Positions 19,985 to 28,632 of a stretch of 64,000 bases of DNA are shown piece by piece (positions within the stretch are counted from its first letter, which is position 1; every line of letters begins with the position of its first letter). The stretch comes from Providencia alcalifaciens DSM 30120 (GTDB lineage: Bacteria > Pseudomonadota > Gammaproteobacteria > Enterobacterales > Enterobacteriaceae). The notes under the pieces are model-generated. The model had not been told where the DNA came from and did no database searches. It was given only the letters and a program-made list of their open reading frames with translations. The position numbers were made by a program, and so were the translations under genes. The DNA lies in the NCBI RefSeq assembly GCF_000173415.1, contig NZ_ABXW01000070.1, positions 141,322 to 205,321 on the forward strand, read 5' to 3'.

Positions 19985-21415
19985 ATGAGCAACAAAACTG
20001 TCACTGAACTCAATGAAACAGGCACCGAACAACAAGGAAAATGGGCCGATTTACTCAGCGGTACCAATGCATTATTAACCATTGCTCTCACGGGTGGCGT
20101 TGCATTACATGCCATTAATATTTATATCGTCACCACTATCCTACCAAGCGTCGTCAACGATATTGGTGGTCTTGAATACTATGCATGGAACACCACGTTA
20201 TTTGTGGCGACTTCCATTATTGGCTCAGCCTTATCCAGTAAAGTTCTGGACAGTTTGGGACCTAAATGGGCTTATCTCTTTGCCCTAGCGCTATTTTCCT
20301 TCGGTTCTATTTGGTGTGCATTATCACCTTCAATGCTGACGTTATTAGGGGGGCGCGCCTTGCAAGGACTGGGCGGAGGAATGTTGTTCGCACTTAGCTA
20401 TGCGCTGATCCGGATTGTCTTTACGCCAAACTTGTGGTCTCGTGCCATGGGGGTCATTTCCGGTATGTGGGGGATCGCGACACTTTGTGGTCCCGCCATT
20501 GGCGGAATTTTCGCGCAGGGCGGTCATTGGCGCTGGGCTTTTTGGGCTTTACTGCCCGTCGCTGTTTTACTGGCAATCATTGTTATCAATCAACTACCTA
20601 GAAAAAAAAATCAACAACCACAGTCAAATAAAATTCCAGTTTTAGCTATTTCACTCTTGGTTATTTCCGTGCTTGCCATCTCAATCGGTAGCTTATCAGA
20701 AAGCTTACTCAGCAATCTTGTTGGCTTACTCATCGGTATTGCCTTGCTTATCACCATTGCGTTCATTGATGGAAAAAATGGAAAGCGTTTACTCCCTACA
20801 GGAGCTTACTCCCTGAAAACTCAACTTGGGATGATCTTCCTGACGATGTGCCTGCTAGTGGGAGGAATGACCACAGAAATTTATGTGCCTTATTTCTTGC
20901 AAACCATTCATCAGTTTTCGCCTTTGATGGCGGGGTATTTAACCGCAGTCATGGCGGCGGGTTGGACGGTGGGCGCATTACTGAGCGCCAATAAAACGGG
21001 CGCTATTGTCCTGCGTATTCTCAAGATGGGTCCGGTCATCATATTTCTATCATTGGTTATTTTAGCGATACTGACACCCAATTTAGCATTAGTGGACTCT
21101 ATGCTGCTGTTTGCTCTCTATTTACTCGCCATGATGGGGGTTGGTTTAGGCATTGGCGTATGTTGGCCACATTTGGTACTGCGGGTATTTAAGGCTGCGC
21201 CAAAAGGAGAAGAAAACCTCGCCTCTTCCTCTGTTATCACTATTCAATTATATGCGACCGCATTATCCGCAGCATTAGTGGGTGTGGTGGTCAATAATAG
21301 CGGGTTGATTAGCCCTGGAGGGTTAGTCGGAGCTCAACAAGCATCTGTATGGCTATTTGCTCTGTTTGCTATTAGCCCATTCTTGGCAGCAATTTTAATT
21401 CGCAAAGTTAAATAA
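19985..21415 (+). CDS. MFS transporter, 14-helix drug-efflux (DHA2-like) type
   Basis: An inner-membrane major facilitator of 476 aa, long enough for 14 helices. It shows ITTILPS-like start features (YIVTTILPSVVNDIGG), the GRALQGLGGGMLFALSYALIR segment and the motif C-like WGIATLCGPAIGGIFAQG. These fit proton-driven exporters of the EmrB/DHA2 type. The substrate is unknown. It is probably controlled by the divergent cysteine-rich regulator through the palindrome at 19921-19948, so an iron, redox or metal-linked substrate is conceivable (inference only). A strong terminator follows. Confidence 0.8.
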   Translation: MSNKTVTELNETGTEQQGKWADLLSGTNALLTIALTGGVALHAINIYIVTTILPSVVNDIGGLEYYAWNTTLFVATSIIGSALSSKVLDSLGPKWAYLFALALFSFGSIWCALSPSMLTLLGGRALQGLGGGMLFALSYALIRIVFTPNLWSRAMGVISGMWGIATLCGPAIGGIFAQGGHWRWAFWALLPVAVLLAIIVINQLPRKKNQQPQSNKIPVLAISLLVISVLAISIGSLSESLLSNLVGLLIGIALLITIAFIDGKNGKRLLPTGAYSLKTQLGMIFLTMCLLVGGMTTEIYVPYFLQTIHQFSPLMAGYLTAVMAAGWTVGALLSANKTGAIVLRILKMGPVIIFLSLVILAILTPNLALVDSMLLFALYLLAMMGVGLGIGVCWPHLVLRVFKAAPKGEENLASSSVITIQLYATALSAALVGVVVNNSGLISPGGLVGAQQASVWLFALFAISPFLAAILIRKVK

Positions 21416-21426
21416 TTAAGTCGCTG

Positions 21427-21456
21427 AAGGATACTCAAACGTGAGTATCCTTTTCT
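21427..21456 (+). terminator. Terminator after the MFS exporter
   Basis: A perfect 11-bp stem AAGGATACTCA / TGAGTATCCTT (21427-21437, 21442-21452) has a 4-nt loop and is followed by TTCTTATATT. Confidence 0.82.
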
Positions 21457-21464
21457 TATATTAA

Positions 21465-23261
21465 CTATTTTTTAAATAAAAATAATGGGTTAGATATCAT
21501 TCTATTAAGATGCTTATTGGTTTTGATTTCGATAAGCGACAAACATTCAGGACCATGCAGTACTTTTTGTTGATTCAAGCATGTTTGTTTAAATGCTGGT
21601 TCAAACAGATTTAACCGCACATACTTCTCGTGTAATTCAGGGTGCTCTTCCTGATATTCATGAATATTATCCGCAACCAATCGCCAGAAATCATCCTCAT
21701 CTAAGCATTGGTTTTTATCTAAAATAACAGCCATATAGCGGAAGAAATAGTCGAATGATTCAGTCCAAAAGTGTTCAATTTTCTCACTGTCTAACATAGT
21801 GTAAGCGCGTTCAACTAGTGCCTCAGGTAACTCACCTTCATGGTTTAAAATACCGACCTCTTCCGCAATGTCCTTCATGAAAATGCCGGCAGGTTTGTCC
21901 TCTTCAATAATCAAAATAACGTTTTCACCATGAGGCATAAATACAACATCGTAAGCGTAGAAGAGATGCAATAGCGGCGATAAATAGCGTTTTAAATACT
22001 CACGTATCCATTCTCGCCCAGACAGACCGGATGCTTTGATTAATTCAATAAGGAAAGATGTACCGTGGTTATCAATATGGAGTAATGACGCCATGGTCAT
22101 TAATCGCTGATTTTTATCGATTTTATCATATGGATTTTCTCGCCACAGTGCGGACAACATATGTTTTTGAGGTGATTCCTCAGTGATGACCCTTTCAAAC
22201 AAAGTGTCACGGTATCCTATTGCGGCAACTTCTTTCAGTAGTTTGAAATTTTTATCAATCAAATAAGCATCTTGTGAAAATATGTTATCGAGACTTTCAT
22301 TAACTGCCGGTGCCGTTTTCATTGCATAGGGGGAAAGCCCGCGCATAAATCCGGAATTAAAAATCGAGATGGCTAGCTTGATATAACGCTTATTTGGCTG
22401 ACTGATATTGAACAGTGTTCGAATCGATTGCTGGGCCTTATAAGAATCAGAACTTATTCCTAAGTAAATAATTTTTTTACGAGCAATATCAGCTGCAAAT
22501 CGAATTAAGACCTTTTCACGCCACTGCCACTGATGCACTGGCATCCAGTAGTAATCTTCGTTCAACACCTCATTCTGTTGAAGTACTTCATTGAAATGAC
22601 TAATTTCCTCTTTAGAGAGCTCTGAATGGATTAAATCTTGGTAATTTAATGAGGAAATTGCACTGAACGTAGCTTTCTCTTTATAAACCGCAATCCACAC
22701 AACATGTTGTTGAGCGCCACATTCTGGGGAATATTTAAGAGAATCAATGAAATCAAACCCATTGCACCCTTTATTGGCAACTAAAACGGGATGCCCTTCA
22801 TCCATTGTAGATTCTATTAATTGATAATCGGCATGTATTAGTGCTTCGGCGTTAAGGCGATCCGCAGTTCGCTTATAGGCCCAACTGTTTAATGTCGAGA
22901 TCATTTCATCAACATGTATGGGTAGTAGCGATTTATCTACCTCTAAAAACTCAAATAATTCAATGAACAGTTCTAAGGCATCAATAGGAACTTCTTGTTC
23001 TTGTTTATATTTTTTAATGGAATCGAGACAAATATCTAAATGCTCTAAGAGATACTTCTTCGCTTTGAAATGATAGCGAACCTGTTGGCTATCAATCTTA
23101 AAAACATAATTATCTTCATCGATTAATATCGGTGTGATAATTCTTTCATGGGTAAGCTCCGTTAGGAGCTTCTTTGTCATCATTTTGTTCGCCGCGAGCC
23201 AACTTTTTTGAGTCAAGTAATTATCACGGAAAATTAAACTATCACATTGTTCTAATTGCAT
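21465..23261 (-). CDS. IucA/IucC-family (NIS) siderophore synthetase, stand-alone
   Basis: Predicted NRPS-independent siderophore synthetase (598 aa). Such enzymes adenylate a carboxylate, often citrate, and condense it with an amine or alcohol. Family hallmarks are EGHPVLVANKGCNGF (nucleotide-binding loop), YYWMPVHQWQW, RGLSPYAMKTAPA and PHGENVILIIEEDKPAGIFMKDI. The open frame begins at 23273, but the ATG at 23261 is preceded by GAGGGT at good spacing. No other biosynthesis, receptor or transport gene is beside it, and I found no convincing Fur box upstream (23262-23377). A terminator separates it from smvA, so it is its own unit. The product cannot be named. Confidence 0.83.
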   Translation of the reverse strand: MQLEQCDSLIFRDNYLTQKSWLAANKMMTKKLLTELTHERIITPILIDEDNYVFKIDSQQVRYHFKAKKYLLEHLDICLDSIKKYKQEQEVPIDALELFIELFEFLEVDKSLLPIHVDEMISTLNSWAYKRTADRLNAEALIHADYQLIESTMDEGHPVLVANKGCNGFDFIDSLKYSPECGAQQHVVWIAVYKEKATFSAISSLNYQDLIHSELSKEEISHFNEVLQQNEVLNEDYYWMPVHQWQWREKVLIRFAADIARKKIIYLGISSDSYKAQQSIRTLFNISQPNKRYIKLAISIFNSGFMRGLSPYAMKTAPAVNESLDNIFSQDAYLIDKNFKLLKEVAAIGYRDTLFERVITEESPQKHMLSALWRENPYDKIDKNQRLMTMASLLHIDNHGTSFLIELIKASGLSGREWIREYLKRYLSPLLHLFYAYDVVFMPHGENVILIIEEDKPAGIFMKDIAEEVGILNHEGELPEALVERAYTMLDSEKIEHFWTESFDYFFRYMAVILDKNQCLDEDDFWRLVADNIHEYQEEHPELHEKYVRLNLFEPAFKQTCLNQQKVLHGPECLSLIEIKTNKHLNRMISNPLFLFKK

Positions 23262-23377
23262 AAATACCCTCATTTCTCATTCTTACCAGATTGAAAATGC
23301 AGAGTAAGTAAAATGCGATAGATAGACCATTTTAAAGGGTGTTAGATATACATACTTATTAGATAATTTTGAAATTA

Positions 23378-23408
23378 ATGAAAAGTGCGCTTTTATTTAG
23401 CGCACTTT
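23378..23408 (-). terminator. Terminator of smvA
   Basis: AAAGTGCGC (23382-23390) and GCGCACTTT (23400-23408) form a 9-bp stem; on the minus strand TTTTCATT follows. This isolates smvA from the siderophore synthetase gene. Confidence 0.78.
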
Positions 23409-23461
23409 GTTCTCAATTTTTAGACCATATTATTTAGGCAATATAATTTAGACAACATTGC

Positions 23462-24952
23462 TTAGGCTGTACGCTTTTGGCGAAAGAAAAACGGCAACAC
23501 AACAATACTCACCACCAGCACGATTATCGTGGCAATCATGACAGACATAAATGCGCTATCAAATGCCATACTCGCCTGATTTACTAAGAGATTTGCACTA
23601 TCTTGCGGTAACCCTTCTGCCACAATTAACGCTTCATCGAGGCTATCGTAAGCTTTATCCGCGACAGATAGACTTTCGGGTAATGTTAACTTCGACGTAT
23701 AAATTGCGGTCATCAACCCCCCCATAAACGTGACGCCCAGTACACTACCTAACTCATAAGCGACTTCCTCAATGGAAGCGGCCATCCCTGCTTTTTCATC
23801 TGGCGCATTCAGCATAATAGTGGTGGAAGCCGTGGTAAAAATGGCACCTAGCCCAAAGCCAACGCAAAATAAAAATGACAGTAACACAATGCCTGTAGAG
23901 GATTTGAACACCCACGTTAACCCTGCAACACCAATTAGCGTACAAGTGAATCCCAAAATCATCATCAATTTGGCACCGACTTTATGCAAATACATACCCG
24001 CTAAAGGCGCAGCGAGTACCGATGCGATAGGGATCGGAATAATGTACAACGCAGCCTCAAATGGGGTATACCCAAGAACCAACTGCAAGCGCTGGCTCAA
24101 CAGCAATTCAACCCCCACAATAATAACCACAGACAAAATTGCCATCATAATCCCTGCAAAAAATTGCGGGTCACTGAGCAACTTGAAATCCAGCATGGGT
24201 TTTTCGGCGGTTAACTGTCGACGGCTAAAAATAACCAAAAATACAATGCCTACCGCAGCCGCTATCAGCAACGTAAACCAATCAATATTCGGTTTACCCA
24301 GCTCTTTTAAGGCATAAATTGAGCCAATCAAGCCCACCAAAATAAATAAAGAGCCTAAATAATCAATAGGTTGATTAGAATTTTTACTACTTTTCGGAAT
24401 TAAATAGAGTGCAAAAGGGATCACCAACAGAACCACCGGTACGTTGATCAAAAATACAGAGCCCCACCAAAAATGATTAAGCAATATACCACCAACTAGG
24501 GGTCCTATAGCCGCACCACCGGATGCCACAGCAGACCAAATACCAATAGCCAGCGCTCGCTCTTTAGGATCTAAAAATACTTGACGAACAATTGCTAACG
24601 TCGCTGGCATACTAATCGCAGCACCGACCGCTAAAAAACCACGAGATAAAATTAAGCTGAATGCTGTTGGTGAAAATGCTGCACACAAAGAGGCAAGTGC
24701 AAATAGAGGCAATCCAAGTAGAAACATAAATTTATGCCCTACTTTATCACTTAACATTCCCGCAGCAGGTAAGAGACCTGCCACGACTAACGGATAAGCA
24801 TTCATAATCCATAATTTTTCAGATGCTGTTGCACCTAAATCATGGGTTAACTTAGGTAACGCGGTATATAGTACGGTGACATCAATGACGATGAGAAATA
24901 ACACACTCGATACTAATAGGAGGATAATCCAACGTTTATAATCTGTTATCAT
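23462..24952 (-). CDS. smvA: MFS cationic-biocide efflux pump, SmvA-like
   Basis: A 14-helix DHA2 exporter of 496 aa. It resembles Salmonella/Klebsiella SmvA in many segments: IDVTVLYTALPKL at the first helix, SAVASGGAAIGPLVGGILL (motif C) followed by FWWGSVFLINVP, and EEVAYELGSVLGV near the C-terminal half. SmvA exports methyl viologen, acriflavine and cationic antiseptics such as chlorhexidine in related genera. A TetR-family gene lies divergently 94 bases away, the same arrangement as smvA-smvR elsewhere, which supports the assignment. QacA-like pumps are the nearest alternative. Confidence 0.8.
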   Translation of the reverse strand: MITDYKRWIILLLVSSVLFLIVIDVTVLYTALPKLTHDLGATASEKLWIMNAYPLVVAGLLPAAGMLSDKVGHKFMFLLGLPLFALASLCAAFSPTAFSLILSRGFLAVGAAISMPATLAIVRQVFLDPKERALAIGIWSAVASGGAAIGPLVGGILLNHFWWGSVFLINVPVVLLVIPFALYLIPKSSKNSNQPIDYLGSLFILVGLIGSIYALKELGKPNIDWFTLLIAAAVGIVFLVIFSRRQLTAEKPMLDFKLLSDPQFFAGIMMAILSVVIIVGVELLLSQRLQLVLGYTPFEAALYIIPIPIASVLAAPLAGMYLHKVGAKLMMILGFTCTLIGVAGLTWVFKSSTGIVLLSFLFCVGFGLGAIFTTASTTIMLNAPDEKAGMAASIEEVAYELGSVLGVTFMGGLMTAIYTSKLTLPESLSVADKAYDSLDEALIVAEGLPQDSANLLVNQASMAFDSAFMSVMIATIIVLVVSIVVLPFFFRQKRTA

Positions 24953-25014
24953 AAAATCTTCTCAACTTGTTTAATTGATCACCTTGATGGATGATCGTGT
25001 TACAATATAATTCC

Positions 25015-25026
25015 ATACGTACGTAT
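25015..25026. promoter_or_regulatory. ATACGTACGTAT palindrome, candidate SmvR operator
   Basis: A perfect 12-bp palindrome in the smvA/smvR divergent gap, 20 bases before the smvR start, fits a TetR-family operator. Confidence 0.65.
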
Positions 25027-25046
25027 TGAAAAGAGGTTTTTTTTAA

Positions 25047-25589
25047 ATGGGACGTCAACGAACGATTGATCGTGAGAAAGTGCTGGAAGCAGCAGAAGAG
25101 ATTGTTATCAAACAAGGTGCTACTGCACTCACGATTGATGCAGTCGCCAAATCAATGGGGATTTCCAAAGGTGGAGTCCAATACTGCTTTGGTAATAAAG
25201 AAGCGTTAATTGATGCGATGTTTGAACGTTGGGGGCACTCTTATGATGAAATTTTTAACCAAAAAATCGCAGAGGATAATTCCCCTGAGGGTCGCGTAAT
25301 TGCCCACATGAAAGCCACTGCCGATCACGATAAAACCAGTATAGCCAAAGGTGCTGCGTTAATGGCATCACTGCTTCAGACGCCTGAATATTTAGAAAGT
25401 ACTCGTAAGTGGTATCGAGAACGTATTGCAAACTTAGATTTATCGACTGAAAGGGGTAAACGTGCCCGACTGTTATTTTTAGCCACTGAAGGCGCCTTCA
25501 CGTTACGCTATTTTGGTTTAATGGATATCGATGACGAAGAATGGCAGGGGATTTTTACCGATATGATCAGCGAATTTAATAAGCCTTAA
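25047..25589 (+). CDS. smvR: TetR-family repressor, SmvR-like
   Basis: A 180-aa TetR regulator. The N-terminal helix-turn-helix is TIDAVAKSMGISKGGVQYCFGNKEALIDAMF (about residues 28-60, quoted here as TIDAVAKSMGISKGG and QYCFGNKEALIDAMF), followed by an all-helical ligand domain. It is divergent from the SmvA-like pump, with a perfect palindrome between them. In Klebsiella and Proteus, loss of SmvR derepresses smvA and raises antiseptic tolerance, and the same circuit is inferred here. The gene appears intact. Confidence 0.8.
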   Translation: MGRQRTIDREKVLEAAEEIVIKQGATALTIDAVAKSMGISKGGVQYCFGNKEALIDAMFERWGHSYDEIFNQKIAEDNSPEGRVIAHMKATADHDKTSIAKGAALMASLLQTPEYLESTRKWYRERIANLDLSTERGKRARLLFLATEGAFTLRYFGLMDIDDEEWQGIFTDMISEFNKP

Positions 25590-25594
25590 TCGCA

Positions 25595-25616
25595 AGGCAT
25601 ATATTGCTATATGCCT
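25595..25616. terminator. Hairpin between convergent smvR and nitrilase-like gene
   Basis: AGGCATATA / TATATGCCT (25595-25603, 25608-25616) with a TTGC loop. Only a loose T-rich tail follows, so strength is uncertain. Confidence 0.55.
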
Positions 25617-25634
25617 CTACTTGATTGTTATTTC

Positions 25635-26711
25635 TTATTTTTTATCGTAAACACTCGGTACAAATACATTTCGTTCGATCATTTTTTCAATTTGCTTGTT
25701 CAAAATGGTTTCGCGATAGTGTTTATGATTACCCTGTGGCTCATTCAGATACGTATTTTTTGGGTAGATTGGATTTTCATAAATGAGCTGGGCGCATTCA
25801 GTTCGAATATCTTTCAGCCAGTTACTGACCGAAGCATTCGCGCGATGATAGCGCATCGCTTCAATGTCAATCACCCCGTAAACATAGGTTGATCCGTTAG
25901 TATCTTCTTGTTTACCAACAATTTTACCTTTGTAGTCGACTATCAGTGAACGGCCGCCACCACAGTCAATAGGCGCTTGCGTGGTTGGAAACATATACAT
26001 TGAGCCAATATTAGGCGCGACAACATAGAAGTTATTTTCCAATGCTCGGGCACGGTTGGATATCTCAAACAAGTCATTTTCAGTAAATGGTGTCGGCAAT
26101 GATGCTCGATACACCACTTCAGCTCCATTTAATGCCAGACCTCGACCATTTTCAGGAAAATTTCCTTCCATCGCCATCATGATCCCTAAACGACCAATTT
26201 CGGTATCAACAACAGGCCAAAAAGACTGTAATGAGCGTCCATATTTTTTAATCCACTCATCATACAGATCATGAGGAGATGCCGACCGCTCACAGGGCAG
26301 TAAAGAGGACATTTTATGGTGTTTCAGAATAATGTTACCTTTCGGGTCAATAATAAACCCGACGTTAAACATAATTCCCGGCCAATCAGGATCACGTGTT
26401 TTCGCCTGCGCCATGATGTAAACATTTTGAGATTTCGCTAACTCACCTAACCTATCGGTTTCTGGACCTGGGATATCAATAGCCCCGTCTTTTAAGAATT
26501 CCGCAATAGGCAAATCCAGCGCTTCATCATTGAAGCCTTGTAATGCCCCCTCCGGGAGGACGAGTAACCTCACGGGAAGATCTAATGAAGATAGCCACAG
26601 CGCACCATGGGATAGCTCTTCAAGATGGTCGATATTTTTCATAATATCGCTACGCGTTTTTATTCCCCACGTTGTTGGCACTAAACCCACTACACCATAT
26701 GGCTTTATCAT
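25635..26711 (-). CDS. Nitrilase-superfamily protein lacking the catalytic cysteine
   Basis: A 358-aa carbon-nitrogen hydrolase fold protein, nearest in layout to aliphatic amidases/formamidases (AmiE/AmiF). The catalytic Glu (LPEGA, E54) and Lys (KHHKMSS, K133) are present. The cysteine expected in the GxxxC-x-x-GNxPE segment is alanine: GIMMAMEGNFPE, Ala180 (codon GCG). The rest of the core (NGAEVVYRASL, RALENNFYVVAPN) is well conserved and there is no frameshift, so it is either a non-hydrolytic or regulatory protein, or uses another residue. It is divergent from an aromatic-acid-type MFS gene across a 558-base gap, suggesting a shared substrate. Confidence 0.8.
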   Translation of the reverse strand: MIKPYGVVGLVPTTWGIKTRSDIMKNIDHLEELSHGALWLSSLDLPVRLLVLPEGALQGFNDEALDLPIAEFLKDGAIDIPGPETDRLGELAKSQNVYIMAQAKTRDPDWPGIMFNVGFIIDPKGNIILKHHKMSSLLPCERSASPHDLYDEWIKKYGRSLQSFWPVVDTEIGRLGIMMAMEGNFPENGRGLALNGAEVVYRASLPTPFTENDLFEISNRARALENNFYVVAPNIGSMYMFPTTQAPIDCGGGRSLIVDYKGKIVGKQEDTNGSTYVYGVIDIEAMRYHRANASVSNWLKDIRTECAQLIYENPIYPKNTYLNEPQGNHKHYRETILNKQIEKMIERNVFVPSVYDKK

Positions 26712-27064
26712 AATAATTCTCCGATTTTATTTTCGAGTTACCTGCATTTTGCATTGTTCAAAAATCAAACTCATCGAATATTATTCATATGTTAATTTTA
26801 TGTCAAATATATATTAATTTTCATTTTATGGATATTTACGCTTAGTTTTATCACTATTCATAACTAATATTTCAATTAAAAATTTAAGCTATAAACATAT
26901 GAATAACCTGCTATAAACCCTATTTACTACAAATATAACCTAACGTTACTTTTGTTTTATACAGTTGAAAATCAATTTGTTACGTAATTTTAAATCTTTT
27001 TAATTTCTGCATGAAAGTAATATAGGAATACATTTTCATTTATAAAATAAAAGGAGAAATAAAT

Positions 27065-27082
27065 ATAAATCTTAAGATTTAT
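27065..27082. promoter_or_regulatory. 18-bp perfect palindrome in divergent promoter region
   Basis: ATAAATCTTAAGATTTAT is fully self-complementary. It lies in the 558-base AT-rich gap (26712-27269) between the nitrilase-like gene and the MFS gene, about 190 bases before the latter. In such AT-rich DNA chance is a concern, but 18 bp is long. An AAGGAG at 27050-27055 has no start codon after it. Nothing else in the gap could be supported. Confidence 0.4.
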
Positions 27083-27269
27083 TAATATTTAATACAAAAA
27101 CAAAAAATGCATGAAATATCCGCTTACTGCATTTATTGTACATTTCATTAACATTTCTATTGTGATTTAACTTAAAAAAGTAAAGTGTATTGTCGGCTTT
27201 TCAGATTTAAAAAATATACGTACTTGCCATTAAAAAAATATCGATCGAATAACGATTAGAGAGTGATTT

Positions 27270-28563
27270 ATGACAATACAAACATCTGAAATTACATCTG
27301 TATCCTCAAAACGCACGACCTTTAAAGTCATGCTGGTTTGCTGGCTAAGCATTTTATTTGAAGGTTATGACGTTGGGGTTATGGGTGCGGTTTTACCCAC
27401 ACTCTCTGAATATAAAGAGTGGAATTTAACCCCAATTGAATTAGGCGCCTTGAGCAGTTATACCCTCGTGGGAATGTTCTTTGGTGCTTTTATTATCGGA
27501 ACGTTAAGCGAGTTATATGGTCGACGACGCATGCTATTAATTTGCGTTACGCTGTTTTCGTCCACCATGTTAGCCACCGCTTTAGCGCCAACACCTTGGT
27601 TTTTTTGGATTAATGCGATTTATCGGTGGTATCGGTCTTGGGGGGGTTATTCCTGTCGCTGCCGCCCTCACAATAGAATATTCCCCAACCGAAAAAAGAT
27701 CGTTCAACTATGCCATCATGTACTCGGGCTATTCACTCGGTATTTTATGTGCTGCACTCGTTGCTATCGCTATTCTTAGCCAATTTGGTTGGCGTGGCGT
27801 GATGATAGTCGGTGCTTTACCCTTGCTGTTAATCTGGCCGATGTCTCGCTTGTTACCTGAATCTATTGAATACCTCAACAATCGAGGGTTACACGATAAA
27901 GCGAAAAAATTGGCTGAAAAGCTTGAAGTTACCTATCACGAACCTGTGAAACACGAAAAACAAGCTTCCCGCAGTTTAAAAGAAGTGGTTGCGATTATCT
28001 TTTCCAAAGACTACCTACGAGCAACTTGCTGTTTCTGGGTTGCGCTGTTTTGTGGTGGTTTCATTGTTTACGGGCTCAATACTTGGCTACCCTCCATTAT
28101 GCGTAAAGAAGGTTACGATCTGGGCTCCAGCTTAACCTTCTTAGTGGTGTTCAGTTTGTCTTCAGCACTAGGTGGGTTATTCCTCGGGAAAGTCGCTGAT
28201 AAATGCGGCGCTAGAGGAACTGTTGCGTTCTTCTTTATGCTTGGCGCTATGGGTATTGGTTTGATGGTATTTAAACAAAATATCTATATGAACTATTTAC
28301 TTGTCGGTCTTGCTGGGATTGGCTGCATTTCTGCGCCGCTCATCCTAACGGGCTATGTGGCGCATTTCTATCCATCAAGCGTACGGGCTTCTGCAACCGG
28401 TTGGACAATGAGTATTTCCCGTGTAGGTGCCATGTCTGGACCGATGTTTGGAGCGTATATTGCCAGCTTGGGTGTCGCAAGTAGTTGGAACTTTGCAGCA
28501 TTCTCAGCCGTAACCGTCATTGGCGGTATTGCTGTCATGCTACTTCCTAGTAAGCGTCTATAG
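27270..28563 (+). pseudogene. MFS transporter, aromatic-acid:H+ symporter-like, 1-nt frameshift
   Basis: A 12-helix MFS permease with AAHS/metabolite symporter features: LFEGYDVGVMGAVLPTL in helix 1, the motif A-like SELYGRRRMLL, and RFIGGIGLGGVIPVAAAL in helix 4. The frame breaks at the T7 run 27600-27606. Removing one T gives the smooth reading TPWFFGLMRFIGGIGLGG and a 430-aa protein of normal length. As given, the first frame runs to 27779 and the second is open from 27613. Either a homopolymer base-call error or a recent inactivating insertion explains it. It is divergent from the nitrilase-like gene, so it probably imports that pathway's substrate (inference). Confidence 0.85.
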
Positions 28564-28572
28564 ATAATAGAT

Positions 28573-28607
28573 AAAAAATCCCCTCTACCATTGAGAGGGG
28601 ATTTTTT
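28573..28607. terminator. Bidirectional terminator between MFS gene and ulaD
   Basis: TCCCCTCT / AGAGGGGA stem (28579-28586, 28594-28601), flanked by A6 on the left and T6 on the right, serves both convergent genes. Confidence 0.9.
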
Positions 28608-28632
28608 CTTCAGTGTTATCTATTCAGGATTA

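Noticed and set aside
23262..23377. Fur box before the siderophore synthetase
   Set aside because: The best match (around GAATGAGAAATGA on the minus strand) agrees at only about half of the consensus positions.
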